A stretch of DNA of 64,000 nt, taken from contig JAPXFQ010002804.1 of the NCBI GenBank assembly GCA_028564705.1, positions 1,488,001-1,552,000 of the forward strand, given 5' to 3'. The DNA is from Apricaphanius iberus (lineage: Eukaryota > Chordata > Actinopteri > Cyprinodontiformes > Aphaniidae). Below, in pieces: positions 36,916 through 49,424 of the stretch. The notes beneath the pieces are model-generated. The model was given only the letters and a program-made list of their open reading frames with translations, had not been told where the DNA came from and did no database searches. Made by a program: the position numbers and the translations under genes. The stretch's first letter is position 1, and each line of letters starts with the position of its first letter.

Positions 36916-38189
36916 TCAGTCAGAGTGTGAATACTTTTTCATGGCATTGTAGATACAAATGATGCAATGAGAGAAGTCATGTTTGCATGAAGATCAGAAA
37001 TAACATACTGTAATTGCTAATTTTGTCTATCAATAATTTGCATATTCGTACCAATTAACCAATTACATTAGTGTAAATTACTTAATACTTTTTTAATAGA
37101 GATATTTTTTTTTATTTTACATAAAAACAATACCTAAATATTTTCTAAAGAGCAGCCCTGTTTGGGTTTTCTGGTTGCATAAAACAAAATACGGTTCTCA
37201 TAATGAAAAAAATCCATCTTGCAGGACTGTGATTCAGTTTGAACTCAAAGGTTGCCTGAGAAAAGTTCATTGTGGCATTTCCACTAGCTCTCAGATAAAC
37301 AAGCCAAAAATGACCTAAGGCTTTTCTGAATCCTTGAGAGTGCTATCCACTGCTATCAGAAAATTAAACAGCCAACTCTGCATCTCCTCTTCAAATTCAG
37401 ACCAGAATCAAGGAGTCGCTATGGACACCGGCAGCATCTCAGCTCCCTATGCACTTAAGAGTACGAGCTGGAGAGAGTCTCAATTCAATTATGGAGATAT
37501 TCCCTGGTAGTAGGCACTTAATAATTAGCCTGATTGCTCTTCCCAAAACAAAGAGATATGTAATCCATGCTGCCTTGCTGAGGGCTTGCCCCTTTAAAAG
37601 GAGGCTCATATGTCTGATGTTCCACTGAAAATAGATTTGATAAGTATTTATGCAGGAATGTGGGCTTCAGCCACCCACTCCCATCATATTGGCTTGTATA
37701 ATATTAGAGAGGAAATTTGGATGGCTGAATTTATTCTTGAGATATAAACTTTTGAACTTTTCATAGATCACCATGAAGCAAATATTATTATATACAGGTG
37801 TGTTGTATAAAAAAGCAATTGAATCGAAAATTGTGCCCAAACACATACCTCTGCAATATTCATGTTGTCACGACCTTGATATGCCACAGCAGCAGGATGG
37901 AATCATCTTGGCAAAGGAGAAGTGCTCACTAACACAAATTAAGAAAGATTTGTGGACAATATTTGAGAGTAATGTGTGTTTTTTTAACATGGGAAATGTT
38001 TCAGATATTTGAGTTCAGCTCCCTAAAGTGGGATCCAAAAAAAATATATTTTTATAAAGTTTAGTAGATATAATTTTTAAGTGAAAAATCACTAAGCTTC
38101 TCGAAAATGGATGTTTTACCACTCTGCTATAGATAATTGGTAGCATTCAGTCAAACTGATTGGTGTGCTACTTTGTGTTACCCTCCATC
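36916..38189. other. Unassigned sequence
   Basis: No gene or repeat family recognised. The open frame at 37773-38012 has no family features. Confidence 0.45.
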
Positions 38190-38545
38190 CATCCATTCAT
38201 CAATCCATTGTTTTTACCTGTGTAGGGTCATGGTGGGGGGGTGGCGCTCATCTCCAGCTGTCATTGGGTGAGAGGCAGGGTACACCCTGGAGATTTCACC
38301 AGTCATTTGCAGTGCAACACAGGGACACACAGCATAGACAACCAAACACACACACTGACTCCTAAAGACAATTTAGTGATACTGATTTATCTGAAAGTCA
38401 TGTTTTTGGACTGTGGGAGGAAGCCGGAGAGAACCTGGCATACATTGCAAAATCCCTGTAGAAAGACCCCAGGCCTGGGATTTAAACCTATAGGACTTTT
38501 TTGGTGACAACATTGCCATCAACTGCACCACTGTGCAGCCCTTTT
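38190..38545 (-). mobile_element. Teleost SINE-like repeat (minus)
   Basis: Inverse of the 26160-26545 type: CATCCATCCATTCATC tail, CAGGGTACACCCTGGAG, CATGTTTTTGGACTGTGGGA and GAGAGAACCTGGCATAC. It abuts the truncated 5' end of a Penelope-like element. Confidence 0.7.
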
Positions 38546-38603
38546 GTTATCCATTTGATATTAATTCTTTCATAAAGCACCACTTTACAACCAATGTTTT
38601 CTC

Positions 38604-39485
38604 ATGGCTCTTTACAAGAAAAACAGATCATGTTTATATACCGAAGCAGTAAATCATCCAATCACCTTTTTAGATTGTGTCGTCCAGAGAAGAAAGGACA
38701 GAAGGCTCCACATTGGCGTATACAGAAAACCCACACACACAGACCAATACCTACTTTTTGACTCACACCACCCACTGGAACACAAGCTTAGTGTTATCAG
38801 GACCCTGCAACACAGAGCTGATAACATACCCACCAGCTCACAGGCCCAAGGGGAAGAACGCAAGCACGTGAGAGACACCCTCACAACTTTTGGTTACCCC
38901 AGCTGGACTTTTGTGAAAACTGCAGCTAATTCCAGAAGGAAAGCCAACAAAGTGGTTGAAAAAAAAAAAGAAAACAAACGAAACAATGTAGTCATTCCAT
39001 ATGTGTCTGGGATTTCTGAAAAACTCAGGAGGATTTTTAACAAACACAGTATCCCTGTGTATTTCAAACCCAGCAACACACTCAGACAGAGACTAGTACA
39101 TCCCAAGGACAGAACACCACACACACACAAAAGCAACCTGGTGTATGCAATCCAATGCAATGAAGAATGCAAGGACCTCTACATTGGTGAAACCAAACAA
39201 CCACTGTACAAACGCATGGCCCAACACAGGAGAGCTAACTCCTCAGGCATGGACTCTGCTGTTCATTTACATCTCAAGGAGAAAGCTCACTCCTTTGAGG
39301 ACAGCAATGTCCAGATATTAGACAGAGAGGACAGATGGTTTGAAAGAGGAGTAAAAGAAGCCATCTATGTAAAAGTAGAGAAACCATCGCTAAACAGAGG
39401 AGGAGGCCTGAGACATCACCTATCTCCAATTTACAATGCTGCACTTTCATCCCTCCCTAGAAGACTCAAACAAATTAGCCTCTAA
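38604..39485 (+). pseudogene. Penelope-like RT thumb plus GIY-YIG endonuclease (partial)
   Basis: The 293-residue open frame lacks the RT catalytic core. Residues 21-60 read TFLDCVVQRR, then GVYRKPTHTDQYLLFDSHHP, the conserved region after the palm in Penelope-like elements. Residues 62-110 include HKLSVIRTLQHRA and the FGYPSWTF motif. Residues 177-260 form a GIY-YIG nuclease: LVYAIQC stands in the GIY position and LYIGETKQPL is the YIG part. The Arg/His pair (AQHRR) and a later Glu (ERGVKEA) complete the usual catalytic set. The nuclease would nick target DNA for priming. The frame is undamaged but truncated, so it cannot transpose alone. The initial ATG is probably internal to the original ORF. 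Confidence 0.85.
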
Positions 39486-39709
39486 TAACAGAAACAACTG
39501 TGACTCCAACGACTGTCGTTATAACACAATAGGGCACTAATGAAGCCGAAACCTAACCTCCACCAATAGGCGGCACGCCAACGACCGTCGTTAAGACATG
39601 GAGCACAAAGGATCCAATGACATAATGATTCTTGTTCAAAAGGTTAAATAGCTGAGTCTCCACACCAGTTAGTTGGACCAGTCCCAGCCTGGTCAGCGGC
39701 GAGCATGAA

Positions 39710-39740
39710 CTGATGAAGCCTCTTGGATAAGAGGTGAAAC
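39710..39740 (+). ncRNA. Hammerhead-ribozyme-core-like motif in Penelope 3' region
   Basis: CTGATGA (39710-39716) is followed by a 7-bp hairpin (GCCTCTT, loop GGAT, AAGAGGT) and then GAAAC (39736-39740). That is the order of conserved hammerhead segments: C3-A9, stem II, G12-A15.1. Next comes a GTCTT/AAGAC hairpin that could be stem III. One unpaired A before stem II and no clear NUH cleavage site after stem III count against activity. Hammerhead motifs are known in Penelope-like elements. Confidence 0.4.
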
Positions 39741-39840
39741 GTCTTCCAAGACAAATTACCAAGTCCAGTTGCGTTTGATTGAAATTTCCTTGAGATAACC
39801 ATGACCTGGATGAATGAGAATATTCACAGGCTTAAATCAT

Positions 39841-41139
39841 CCAATCATTAAGACTGATCACATTCAGTTCCATATATTTCAATGCAGTCCCAGTTATGGT
39901 ACCTTGGAGACATATTTTATGTTGAATGCTGCAAAGATGATTGCATTGAGTCACTGACTTTGTAGCAATCCTTCCCCTACAAGCCTTTGTTGACAGAGGA
40001 CAGTTGACTGTGTCTAGTTGTTAACACTGCAGCAATCCTAAGCAAACATGGGGAAGAAGTAAAGAGAAACACCTTACTTTTGCATGTCGATTTCTTTGAG
40101 ATGGGTTTGGGTAGACAGCCTTGCACACCCTGGGGCTCCCTCTCTTGGTTAATTTTATCAAATGGGGTTGCCTGTAGGACTCAGCGGGGGGAGCAGTCTC
40201 CCTGGCTGGACATTTTAGTGCTCCAGTCTTTCCCTCTCCATCCCTGAACGTCTCACACTCCATCACATCACCACTCATGTAGTGCGGTCTCATGGCGGCT
40301 TGGGTCCCAATTTTATTGTACAGCTTAGATACTCACACTTATAACATTCTTTTGACATGTTTAATGGCATCCAGAGAGGGAACTGTTCCATCAGCCTCAC
40401 CTCTGGTGCCTGTGCCTTCTTTCACTGTTAGGTTTTATGTAGACATTTTGGATGGAGGGGGTGAGCTTTTTTAATTTTATACAATATAATATTACGGACA
40501 TGTTAAACACAAAACCTTTTAAACCTTCGGTGATAAGTTGTAGAAGCTGTTTTCCTTCTTTTCTGAGTTTTACTTCTTTCTAGACAGTTGTTTGCTTAAC
40601 TCCTAAGGCAATTGGTCTGCTTGCACATTTTCATTAGGAATTTACTTTCTTCTGAGCAAACTGGGCAATGGATTTTCTGTATCTTGGTCTTAGGTAAGAG
40701 GTTTCTCCTTACTCTTGATGGCGTCATCCATGTCTGCTCATTCACAGCTCTCACTTCTCAACACCATCTAATTGCAACAAGCTCTATGTTTCCTAAACGT
40801 TAGATACTGTTTGGGATATGAAGTCAGTTAATATACACAGTAATACACATTCAGAATGATTCTGTTTTTGTGTTTCTGTCACACTTGAACATTTCAGATG
40901 TGCTGGTTGCAGGTTAGGGGTCCCCTAACCTGAAATACATTAGCAACCGTTTCTAAATAAAAATATACTCACACGTAAATTATTTTAGCTTTTGGCATTG
41001 TTTACCTACGCCAGAATGGAAGCGACGAGGCAGAAACGAGTCCTGTAAGCTTGATTGATTGGAAACAATGGATTTTAATGCCCTCGTTCTAACAAACACC
41101 ATACCCATCAGAATTACATACCTTTGGTTAATACATATT
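39841..41139. other. Unassigned sequence
   Basis: No recognised exon or repeat family; short frames only. Confidence 0.45.
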
Positions 41140-43045
41140 TGTCAGGGATTTGCTGCAGACTGAATGAAGGACCCAGGCGCAGATGTGGAGTTCAAGGTGA
41201 GACAGGTTTCACAGGTCTAATGGTGCAGCAATGTAGACAACTATAGACAATATAATGATCCAGTGAGGAATGAAGCTTGCAGTAGCCCGAGTCCCTTTAG
41301 GTACGCCCCTGGAGTTCGGGCGGATGACCAGGGTGACGGCTTCTGAGGCGAAGGATCTCTGGTTGGCAACCCGGAGGTTGACCCATGAGGATTTGGAGGT
41401 CAGGAGGACGACCAGAATGACATCCACGGGATGGACAGCGGTCAGGAGGACAACCAGAATGGTGTCCACGGAATGGATGACGGTCAGGAGAACCACCAGA
41501 TTGATGTCCCTTGGCTGCACAAAGGGAGAGGAGGTAGTTCTGGAGCTCTGGAGCTTGGTCCTCACGGAGCTCAGGTTCCTTAGTCCAGAGACGAGGAGCA
41601 GGTTTAGGAACCTGAAGACGAGGAGCAGGAACCTGAAGGTGAGGAGCAGGTCTAGAAACTGTAATAGACGTAATTGTATGGTCTCTTTAAGACAGCCTAA
41701 ATCGTTTTGTTGATGATGTCACAGTATGCGCCGCTAACTGTCCGCTTCTTGCTGAACTTGGGAGAAGCGTGTTACTGATGGACATGGACTGGACTTTCTC
41801 TCCCCAACTCAAGTAACGTCACGGGTTGTATGAACACTGCTTGTTTCATGTATGACTAATAGTAGCAGCCATTCAACCGAGCATTATATGGTTGTTGAAG
41901 AGAGTGTGTTTATTAAAGGACAAACACTGTGGGATTCCCCAGAACCAGAGTGGTTGTGAGTTATTCACTATCCGCAGAGTGTTTCTGCTGCTCCCTCTCA
42001 GCCATTGACCACAACCTAGGCGTTACAGAGCCTAAAGACAAGGAGCAGTGACCTGAAGGCGAGGAGCAGGTCTAGGAACCTGGAGACGAGGAGCAGGTTC
42101 AGGAGCCTGAAGACAAGGAGCAGGAACCTGAAGGCGAGGAGCAGGAACATGATGGTGAGGAGCAAGTCTACATTAGGAACCAGAAGAAGACACTGAAGAG
42201 TTCAGGCCTGAACACTCAGGAAAGTTACAGGCAGATCTGGTAGCTCAGATGGCGCTGCAGTAGATCTGGCAGTAAAAGTTCTGATTCTGAGCTGCCTGAC
42301 TCCAGGCTGCTTTGCTGTGAAGCAGCAGCTGAGGACAGGTGCAGCGGCGGAAGAGAAGCGGCAGCTCGGATGCGTGGTGAGGGCACAAGAGCCCGGAGAG
42401 TTTGTACTGGCCCTGGAGACTGAAGCCTCTGACGTGGTGCGGGAACAGGAGCCCTGAGACGGCATGCTGGGGTTGGAGGTCGAGACTGCTTGTCCTGCAG
42501 CCCCGTAGACGGTGGCGGCGTATCCAGGAAGACCCACGGGAGTCCTGGTCTGTGATGCTGCAACCACAGCGGGACTCACAGAGGTCCACTCTGAGCCGGC
42601 GGGAGCTGGAGCGCATAGTGGGATGGAACCCACAGGAAGAGAAGGTGCCGAAGTGGCCCGGAAAACAGTTCGCCCTGCAGCCGAAGGTATCCGCTTGTAA
42701 GCGGACGGGTACACAGCCTGCGCTACCTCTTCCAGGTCCTTTAGGTCGGCCAGAGGTAGGACGCGGCAGAATCATGGCAGGAGCTCGTGGAGAATTTCCT
42801 CCACACCATCAAGGCGAGCCGAAGGGGGAGCGGAGGTGTCAATCCGATGTAACCGGCGCCAGAGAACGCCGGAGAGAGTTGCCGGGCCGGGGATGTCTGC
42901 TGGATCCATTTTGGGCTGGATCATTCTGTCAAGGATTTGCTGCAGACTGAATGAAGGATCCAGGCGCAGACGTAGGTTCAAGGGTGAGACACAGGTTTAA
43001 TGGTGCAGCAATGCAGACAACTATACACAATATAATGATCCAGCG
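41140..43045 (-). mobile_element. Minisatellite-rich, possibly Gypsy-like LTR retroelement relic
   Basis: Direct repeats of about 120 bp (41140-41265 and 42927-43045) start TGTCAGGGATTTGCTGCAGA and TGTCAAGGATTTGCTGCAGA. On the minus strand both would end ...TGACA, like LTR ends. Just inside the 5' one, 17 bp away, a minus-strand ATG (42909) opens MDPADIPGP, reminiscent of teleost Gypsy gag starts. The interior contains about 45-bp repeats (41385-41515) and GAGGAGCAGG-based repeats (41590-41655, 42030-42170). No pol domain is present. A candidate solo LTR is embedded (41660-42027). Confidence 0.4.
41660..42027 (+). mobile_element. Candidate solo LTR
   Basis: The block begins TGTAATAGACG and ends GGCGTTACA, with inverted TGTAA/TTACA tips, and interrupts the GAGGAGCAGG minisatellite. 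It has a TATA-like GCATTATATGG. The flanking words agree only partly (AGAAAC and AGAGCC), so the target duplication is doubtful. Confidence 0.35.
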
Positions 43046-43402
43046 AAACCACAACTAGTGAACCCATGGACTATTTGACCTGATAACTACCAACTGAGAA
43101 GGCAGGGCATTGCATAGCATGTAACCTGCAATATGATCTTTAAACACACTTTCACAAGCAGGGAACACACATCATAGATTGTGATTAAAGGTTTACTGAA
43201 TGAAGGGCGAGAACACAGAAGTCTGGGGAGACAAGCCAATGGAGGTCAGGAGGTAGACTCAGTGTGGGGGTGCAGTCTTCAGGAGTTAATCTTTCCTGTT
43301 CCTGCTCAGGACCCCCCAGACAAACCTGAAAGAAGGAGATGTTAGAAAAAGCTAGGACAGTGAGTAACCTAAACAAGAGGTAGAGGATGAGGATGGAGGG
43401 AT

Positions 43403-43482
43403 GAGGGAAGGGTTGAAGGGATAAAGGTCGAAGTGATGACGGTCGAAGGGATGAGGGTCGAAGGGATGAGGGTCAAAGGGTT
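43403..43482 (+). repeat. Minisatellite based on GGGTCGAAGGGATGA
   Basis: About four to five imperfect 15-18-bp units in tandem. Confidence 0.75.
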
Positions 43483-44993
43483 GAAAAATGTGGGTTTGAC
43501 GGGACGGAACTTAAGGGTATGGTGCAGTAAAGCAGATCAAGGTTAGATCACGGATTCGGTGGAGTAGGGAGGGGTGTGAAACGAACGTGACAGACGTTGA
43601 ACCTGAGGTGAGCCTTGCTTATATAGATCACTGATTGATTAGTGAAGTGCGAGATATCTGGAAAGCCAGGTGGACTGAGTTAGTGTTGATTACTGCATAC
43701 GATGAGAGTTGAAGCGTGGTACTGCTCCTAAACCTAAGTTAACATGTTAACTCCATTTAATATTAGACAAAGGTAACCTGATGGAAACCAAAAAGCTGTT
43801 TCATAAAAAAAGAGGACTTTTGACCACTGAACAACCACTGTTGCTCTTGTCAAGCTGGAACAGACATTCATCAGGATCCGCGGGTACATTTCTTGCCGTG
43901 TGAAAGCAGTTGAAAGGCAATGTACTGGTATTAAAGCGGTGTAATTGAAAAGAGAGCTACGGTGAAGACCGGATGGAATTTTTAGCAAATATTTCAGAAC
44001 GTCTGTCTGAAAACCGCTTATATGTTTATTTCACTTTATAAGTTCATTTACTGAAATAAATTAACTTTTGCACGATAGTGTGATTTTTTTGAGTTGCACT
44101 TTTACTCCTGCCGGCTGTGACTGAAGGATGACATACACAACAAATCTGTGCTGTGCGTTGACATAAAACCCTTTCTTTTTGTTGTTTTCAGAACGTTTTC
44201 GTCTCAGTACAGTTCTCTCCCTTATCGCTATAAAAACACTCTTTATTGATTGATTTTTAAGTTGACATCCTTTTAAAAAAACAATTAATGATAAAAAATA
44301 ATTTTTGTATGTTTAGAGAACATGAAATGCACTCTTTCTGAACCGTGTAAATCCATCCATAGCAAACCTTGATACTCACCCAAATGATCATAGTATTGTA
44401 GCTAATGAATTAGAGCCCATAAATCTGTCTCAATACTTACCCTCTCACGTTAACTTATTGTGCTAAAAAAAAGAAAAGGGAATGTTGTTAGGTGAGGGGC
44501 TTTCTGTGCAGCTGAGACATGGATGTCTGTAGAGGGAAGAACAAAAGAGACACTAAAGAAAAGGAAATGGTTTCTGAGTCAATAATCTGTAGATCTCGTT
44601 ATTTCTAGCTTCCTGCTCCATTAAAGAAGGCTCCATTAAGCTTCTCATTAAGACATTGTACTTTATAATGGAGGTAACAGAATGAAGCTGCTCACACGGA
44701 TTTATGACAAACATAAAAAAAAAATCAGTTTAATGTTTTTAATGTCCATGTCTGGATAGGTCTTACGTTCCTTCTTTCTTCAGGGTTTTTATGAGAAATG
44801 TGAAGCATTGAATTGTTGGTATGACTGCATTAAAAACACCTTGTAACTTATTTCCATTTGTATCTTTCAACCAGTAATTCCTACAAAACCTATAAAGGCA
44901 GAGAACAGTTCTATCAGTTCAATAATCTAAACCAGAGCAACTCAAATACAAATAATTTTGACAAGTCAAATGTTTGTATATTATCTTTTGTCA
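43483..44993. other. Unassigned sequence
   Basis: No gene or repeat family recognised. Confidence 0.45.
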
Positions 44994-45080
44994 ATCAATT
45001 CAATTTACATTAATTTTATTTATATAGCGCTAATTCACAGCATGTTATGTCAAGGCAGTTTACAAGTCATTTCAATAAAG
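44994..45080 (-). mobile_element. L2-type LINE 3' tail (minus)
   Basis: AATTCAATTTACATTAATTT, TATATAGCGCTAATTCACA and CAAGGCAGTTTACAA match, in diverged form, the 3' tail of the L2-like LINE at 52594-52665. Confidence 0.6.
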
Positions 45081-46383
45081 TCATATACTGTCTTAAGTAT
45101 TTTCTATCTAATCAATACTCCTTAATAAAATTTACCTGAACAAAACTTGTCTGTTCCAGTAAAAACAGTAGCAACAACATTATGTAATTTCCATTTGGTA
45201 ATTTGACTTTCAGCGGCTGCATGTACAGCAGCATGAATAATCAGGGGGCTAAAGGCGGTTTGGTTCACCTTAATCAGAACATGAAAAACAATATAACAAA
45301 AAGGATTTTAAAATATATAAACCTAAATTTATAGTTTATTTCTTTTTTGCATTCTTTTTCAGAAAAAAAAAAAAACTTTTCACGCCTGTACCTGGCCGTA
45401 CAGTCGACCACACAGCAGGAGAAAATTATTTGCTCCACTAAAACCTCCTCCAGACATACTAAACTATGGAATTCTAGCTAAAATATGCTGTTTCTTGCCA
45501 CCCATTCCTGTGATGCAACGCGAGGAAACATCACAAAAGATTCTCCTATTGGAAGAGAATTTCAGTCATGGAGAAGGGTCTCACCTTCAAAATGTCTATG
45601 ATAAAAAATACATCTGGTGATGCTCGATAGCGGTGGCTGCTTTCCTCTGTGACCTGTAGCGACACGTGCACATTTACTGAAGTCGGGTTATAAGGAGGGG
45701 GAGAATGGATGTTTTGGGAGGGGCCTTGATAGGTTGGATAATAAAAAAAATATCTCTATCTCTTTAAATAATGTGGACAGCAGCTTTAATACTATAAACA
45801 TGAGGTTATGGACATGAATGGAATACAAACATTCATAGCTTTGGATGGATGAACAATTACTTTTGACAATATAGCGAAGCTTGTAATCTTCCTGTGCTGC
45901 ACCCCCATCTACTAGTATTTTATTAGCATTTGAGCCACGCTACATCACCATTATGGAAGTCGAGGCTGTAGTGTTATCAAAGACTTAAATGTGATTCATT
46001 GGTGTTCATTATCAACACAGGCCAAGTAATGGGATATTTAACTGCTGCTTTTGTTACTAGTCATGCATGCAGGTACAAAGTGAGTGTTCAATCCAATTTC
46101 CCTCTTGATCCTATACAAGGAGTTTCATTAGTTACTGCTGTAAAAAAATGCTTATTGGGTTTGGTCCCCTTTTTTGTTTTCCTATAAAAGATGCTGAAAC
46201 CTTTTTTTGCTATCTTGCTATCTGCTTCTTGCTTTTTTCCTTCCTTTTTTTTGACTGCTTTCAGTTTGTTGTGCGCAAAACTTTATTATTTCAGTGTTGT
46301 TCAGATAGAAAATGATACAGGATTGTTTAATACCAAGGATCAATTGGAATATGCGCTCTTTGAATTGTCTTTGAATTTCTAAT
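45081..46383. other. Unassigned sequence
   Basis: An A-run lies at about 45361-45375. No gene recognised. Confidence 0.45.
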
Positions 46384-46455
46384 TTTATTTTTTTGTAAAG
46401 TGCCTTGGGATGACACGTGTTGTAAATTGGCCTTGTATGAATAAAACTGAATCTA
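46384..46455 (+). mobile_element. L2-type LINE 3' tail (plus)
   Basis: AAAGTGCCTTGGGATGACAC, then TGTAAATTGGCCTTGTATG and AATAAAACTGAAT, the plus-strand form of the same LINE tail. Confidence 0.55.
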
Positions 46456-48939
46456 AAATGCATACATTTGCAGAGAAAGTCCACAAAGGGTTAAATGATT
46501 GTTTGGGGACTTTCAGATAAAGGTGGGAACAGCAAAGTTCTTGAAGTAAACTTTTTAAATCACTTCACACCTTAGTTTCGCTTACATTTGTTTCATGGAC
46601 CATACATACTATTTATTTGATCTAAAGCATCTCTGATTCCTATAGTTAACAAAAATACAAGGAGACTCAAGAGCCATGAGTGGATATAAAATGAAGTTTA
46701 CTTGTCTTAATAGTAAGGAGATGTCCGATAGGTCTTACGGAGACAACTAAAGAAATTGTTTACAAATCACATTTTATAATAGATGAAATGACCCTCTACT
46801 CCTCCCACACATTTCTTTGCTTCTTCCGAGGGTCAATAAGGTTTTATGACCCCGATCTCCTGCTAATTCAGGGAGCACATGTCCTAACTCAAAAGTACCC
46901 TAGAACAAACTCCAGACCAACTAAATGAAAAAAGACAATACATGTATTTACAATTCTTCTTACACCACAGCACTGAACTATGTTCTGTTCCAAATAATCA
47001 AGTCAGTACGGAAAAAAATATATTTGCTAAATGACAGAATGTGAAGTTTTTTTATTTTTACTTTCTTCAGTATCTTTCCGTTCCTCCTGACAGAAATCTG
47101 ATCAATAGGTTGACTGCTTCCACACAGTTTCAGCTCAGCCCGTACTCTCTAGGGAACTGGGATTGAAGGTTTTTTGATGGCCAAACTAACACATTTACTT
47201 TTGTCCTTAAAGGGGAACCTGGACCTCATTTATAGCATGAAATACATTAATCTTCTCACCTGGACAAGTTTAGAGCAACTTTGAGTCGGAGAAATTTATA
47301 TCCAGTGACACTCAGCGCTTATCCATATAATGGGAGTTAATGGGGCTAAAAGTGCAGCCTCTAAATAAGTTATCTGCGATAAAACATTTCACTAATCTTT
47401 TGTTATTCATCACTAGCACTATTCCCCTTTGACTTTGGTGCGTCTTTGAAGTGCTTTGTTTCATGCCTCGTAGCAGCGTCTGTAAATTCGAAAGCTTCTG
47501 CAGAGCTTAAGGCAGAACGGTGGGGTTTTTTTCATCAGTGGTTTGCGATTCAACTGATCGATCAGCAGTGTTTGTCTTCTTTGGAGTGAGATTTTCCCAA
47601 AAACCCTCGTCCTTTTCCCCCGCCAGCGAAGGAAGGATTCCCCATGATCAGACCCTGGCCGTGGGCTGAATGGAAGACTAACCCCTGGGCCAAGCATTTT
47701 CTAACTCCTCCTTTTCCTGTTGCAGAAAGAATGTTGATTAGCGCCACCCAATGGCTGTTTGTGGCACTACAGAACACAGAGTGAAACACCTGCTCAGACA
47801 GCAACTGTCATGGCGGACAGCAGAAACGTCATTCAGAGTGAACATTTGTGTAGTTGAATTAAAACCCTGAAAAACACCCCTGCAAACGACAACGAGATGC
47901 TGCAAACTCTGAGGGGAATAGTGGTACCGATTAATATAAACACATTGGTGAAATGAAGGAGTTTTGTGTCAGATAATGCCTTATTTAGAGACGGCACTTG
48001 ACATGCCACTGTTTACTCCCGTTGGTAATGAAGGTCGTCATTACTTGTATGTGATGTTATTTGAATGTTTAAAAGAAGTAAAATTGACACCAGTAAAGAT
48101 GTGAACATTTTATTGTTCCTGTTTGTGAGTGTGCTGGGGCGGTTGCTTCTCAGCTGGTGCTGTTGGAGACCTGCCCTGTAGACAAAACAAACAAGGTGTG
48201 AGCTTGGTAACTTTAAAAGGCAACAAGTAATATCTTACTAATCTTTGGAACTTAATTTGTAGTATACTGAGTTTAGTTGAGTGAACATGTGGTGCAGAAC
48301 ACTTACCTTTTGTCTAGAGCATCCTTTTAAAGGTTCTGGAAGAAACCAAGTTCTGATTGGAAGGGGGGTGGAGTAAATTTAGCTCTTTTTGCATTATTGT
48401 ATATTTAACTCTGGAATTTGATGTGTTTTTATATGTTCTAATGTTAAATTATTGTACATTGGAGATTCTGCATAATGATGATTGATGAATTGTAAATATT
48501 TATTATAGATAGTATCTTTTTTCATTAACCTTGTTTTGGTAGGTCTGTTAAGTGGGAGTAGTCTATAGAATGCTGTCAGTCTAGCTCATGTGGGCCTTTC
48601 TTTCTGCTGAATCATGTGAGCTACTGCTGAGACCACACCTACTGAATAGGGATTTTACTTTTTTTTTGTTTGTCCTGTCACTTTCAATGTTGGTAACTAA
48701 CAATATAATGGCATTGAATCCAAGAGTTATGTTGATTTTTTCCAAAGGACACATCATAACTCAGCGCACTTATCGCGTCTGCTCCTTCTATATGTCTACT
48801 CTTCCTGGGGTCCAATTAATAAAATTTTATAACCATTTACTATACTACAATGACAAAGTCATATATGACATTTTACAAACAATTCATGCATTTTAGATTA
48901 CTTGATTAATTAGATTAGATCAATTTTGCCTTACGTCGT
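46456..48939. other. Mostly unassigned sequence
   Basis: A TTAA followed by AGGGGAACCTGGACC at 47207-47225 may be the start of another TTAA-targeting MITE. No coding exon recognised. Confidence 0.35.
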
Positions 48940-49145
48940 GCGAGAGGTGGGGTAGACCTTGGACAAGTCGCCATGCATGCACACTCTCAAAAATAAGTGC
49001 AATTTAGGCATGTTTTTGGCCTTTTGGAGAAACCTGGAGAGAACATGCTAACTCCATGTGGAAAGACTTCAGGCCGGGGTTTGAACCCAGGACCTTCTTA
49101 CTGCAAGGCAACAGTTTTACCAACTGTACTGCTCTAGAGCCCCAA
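48940..49145 (-). mobile_element. Teleost SINE-like repeat (minus, fragment)
   Basis: GGAGAAACCTGGAGAGAACA, CTCCATGTGGAAAGAC and GGGGTTTGAACCCAGGACC (B-box-like in reverse) match the long copy at 26160-26545. Confidence 0.65.
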
Positions 49146-49424
49146 TTAGATTTTAATAAAATTTTAAAAGAATACATGTTCTTTAGTTATCTAATGTCTT
49201 TAGATAATTTATTCCATTCCAATATGATAACATGCATTTGTCCTTGTCTTTGCATGTCTCTGTGTCCTTAATTATCCTCACCTGTCCTGATGTTTTCCTG
49301 ATTACCTCACTGTGTATATGTGTTCCCCTGTGCCCTCCCACGTCCTGTGCCTGAGCTTTTGTTATTGTACTTATTATTAAAGATAAGTGTTCTATGCTCT
49401 AAACAGAGACTCTGGATATGGGTG

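Larger units (their letters stand above)
38546..39840 (+). mobile_element. Penelope-like retroelement, 5'-truncated
   Basis: Contains the C-terminal part of the single Penelope-type ORF (38604-39485) plus a 3' non-coding region holding the hammerhead-core-like motif at 39710-39740. The 5' RT palm region is missing and a SINE borders that side. Confidence 0.8.

Noticed and set aside
42202..42950. Several long overlapping frames on both strands
   Set aside because: Overlapping GC-rich frames in a repeat-rich relic. Apart from the possible gag-like start at 42909 (-) no family resemblance was seen.
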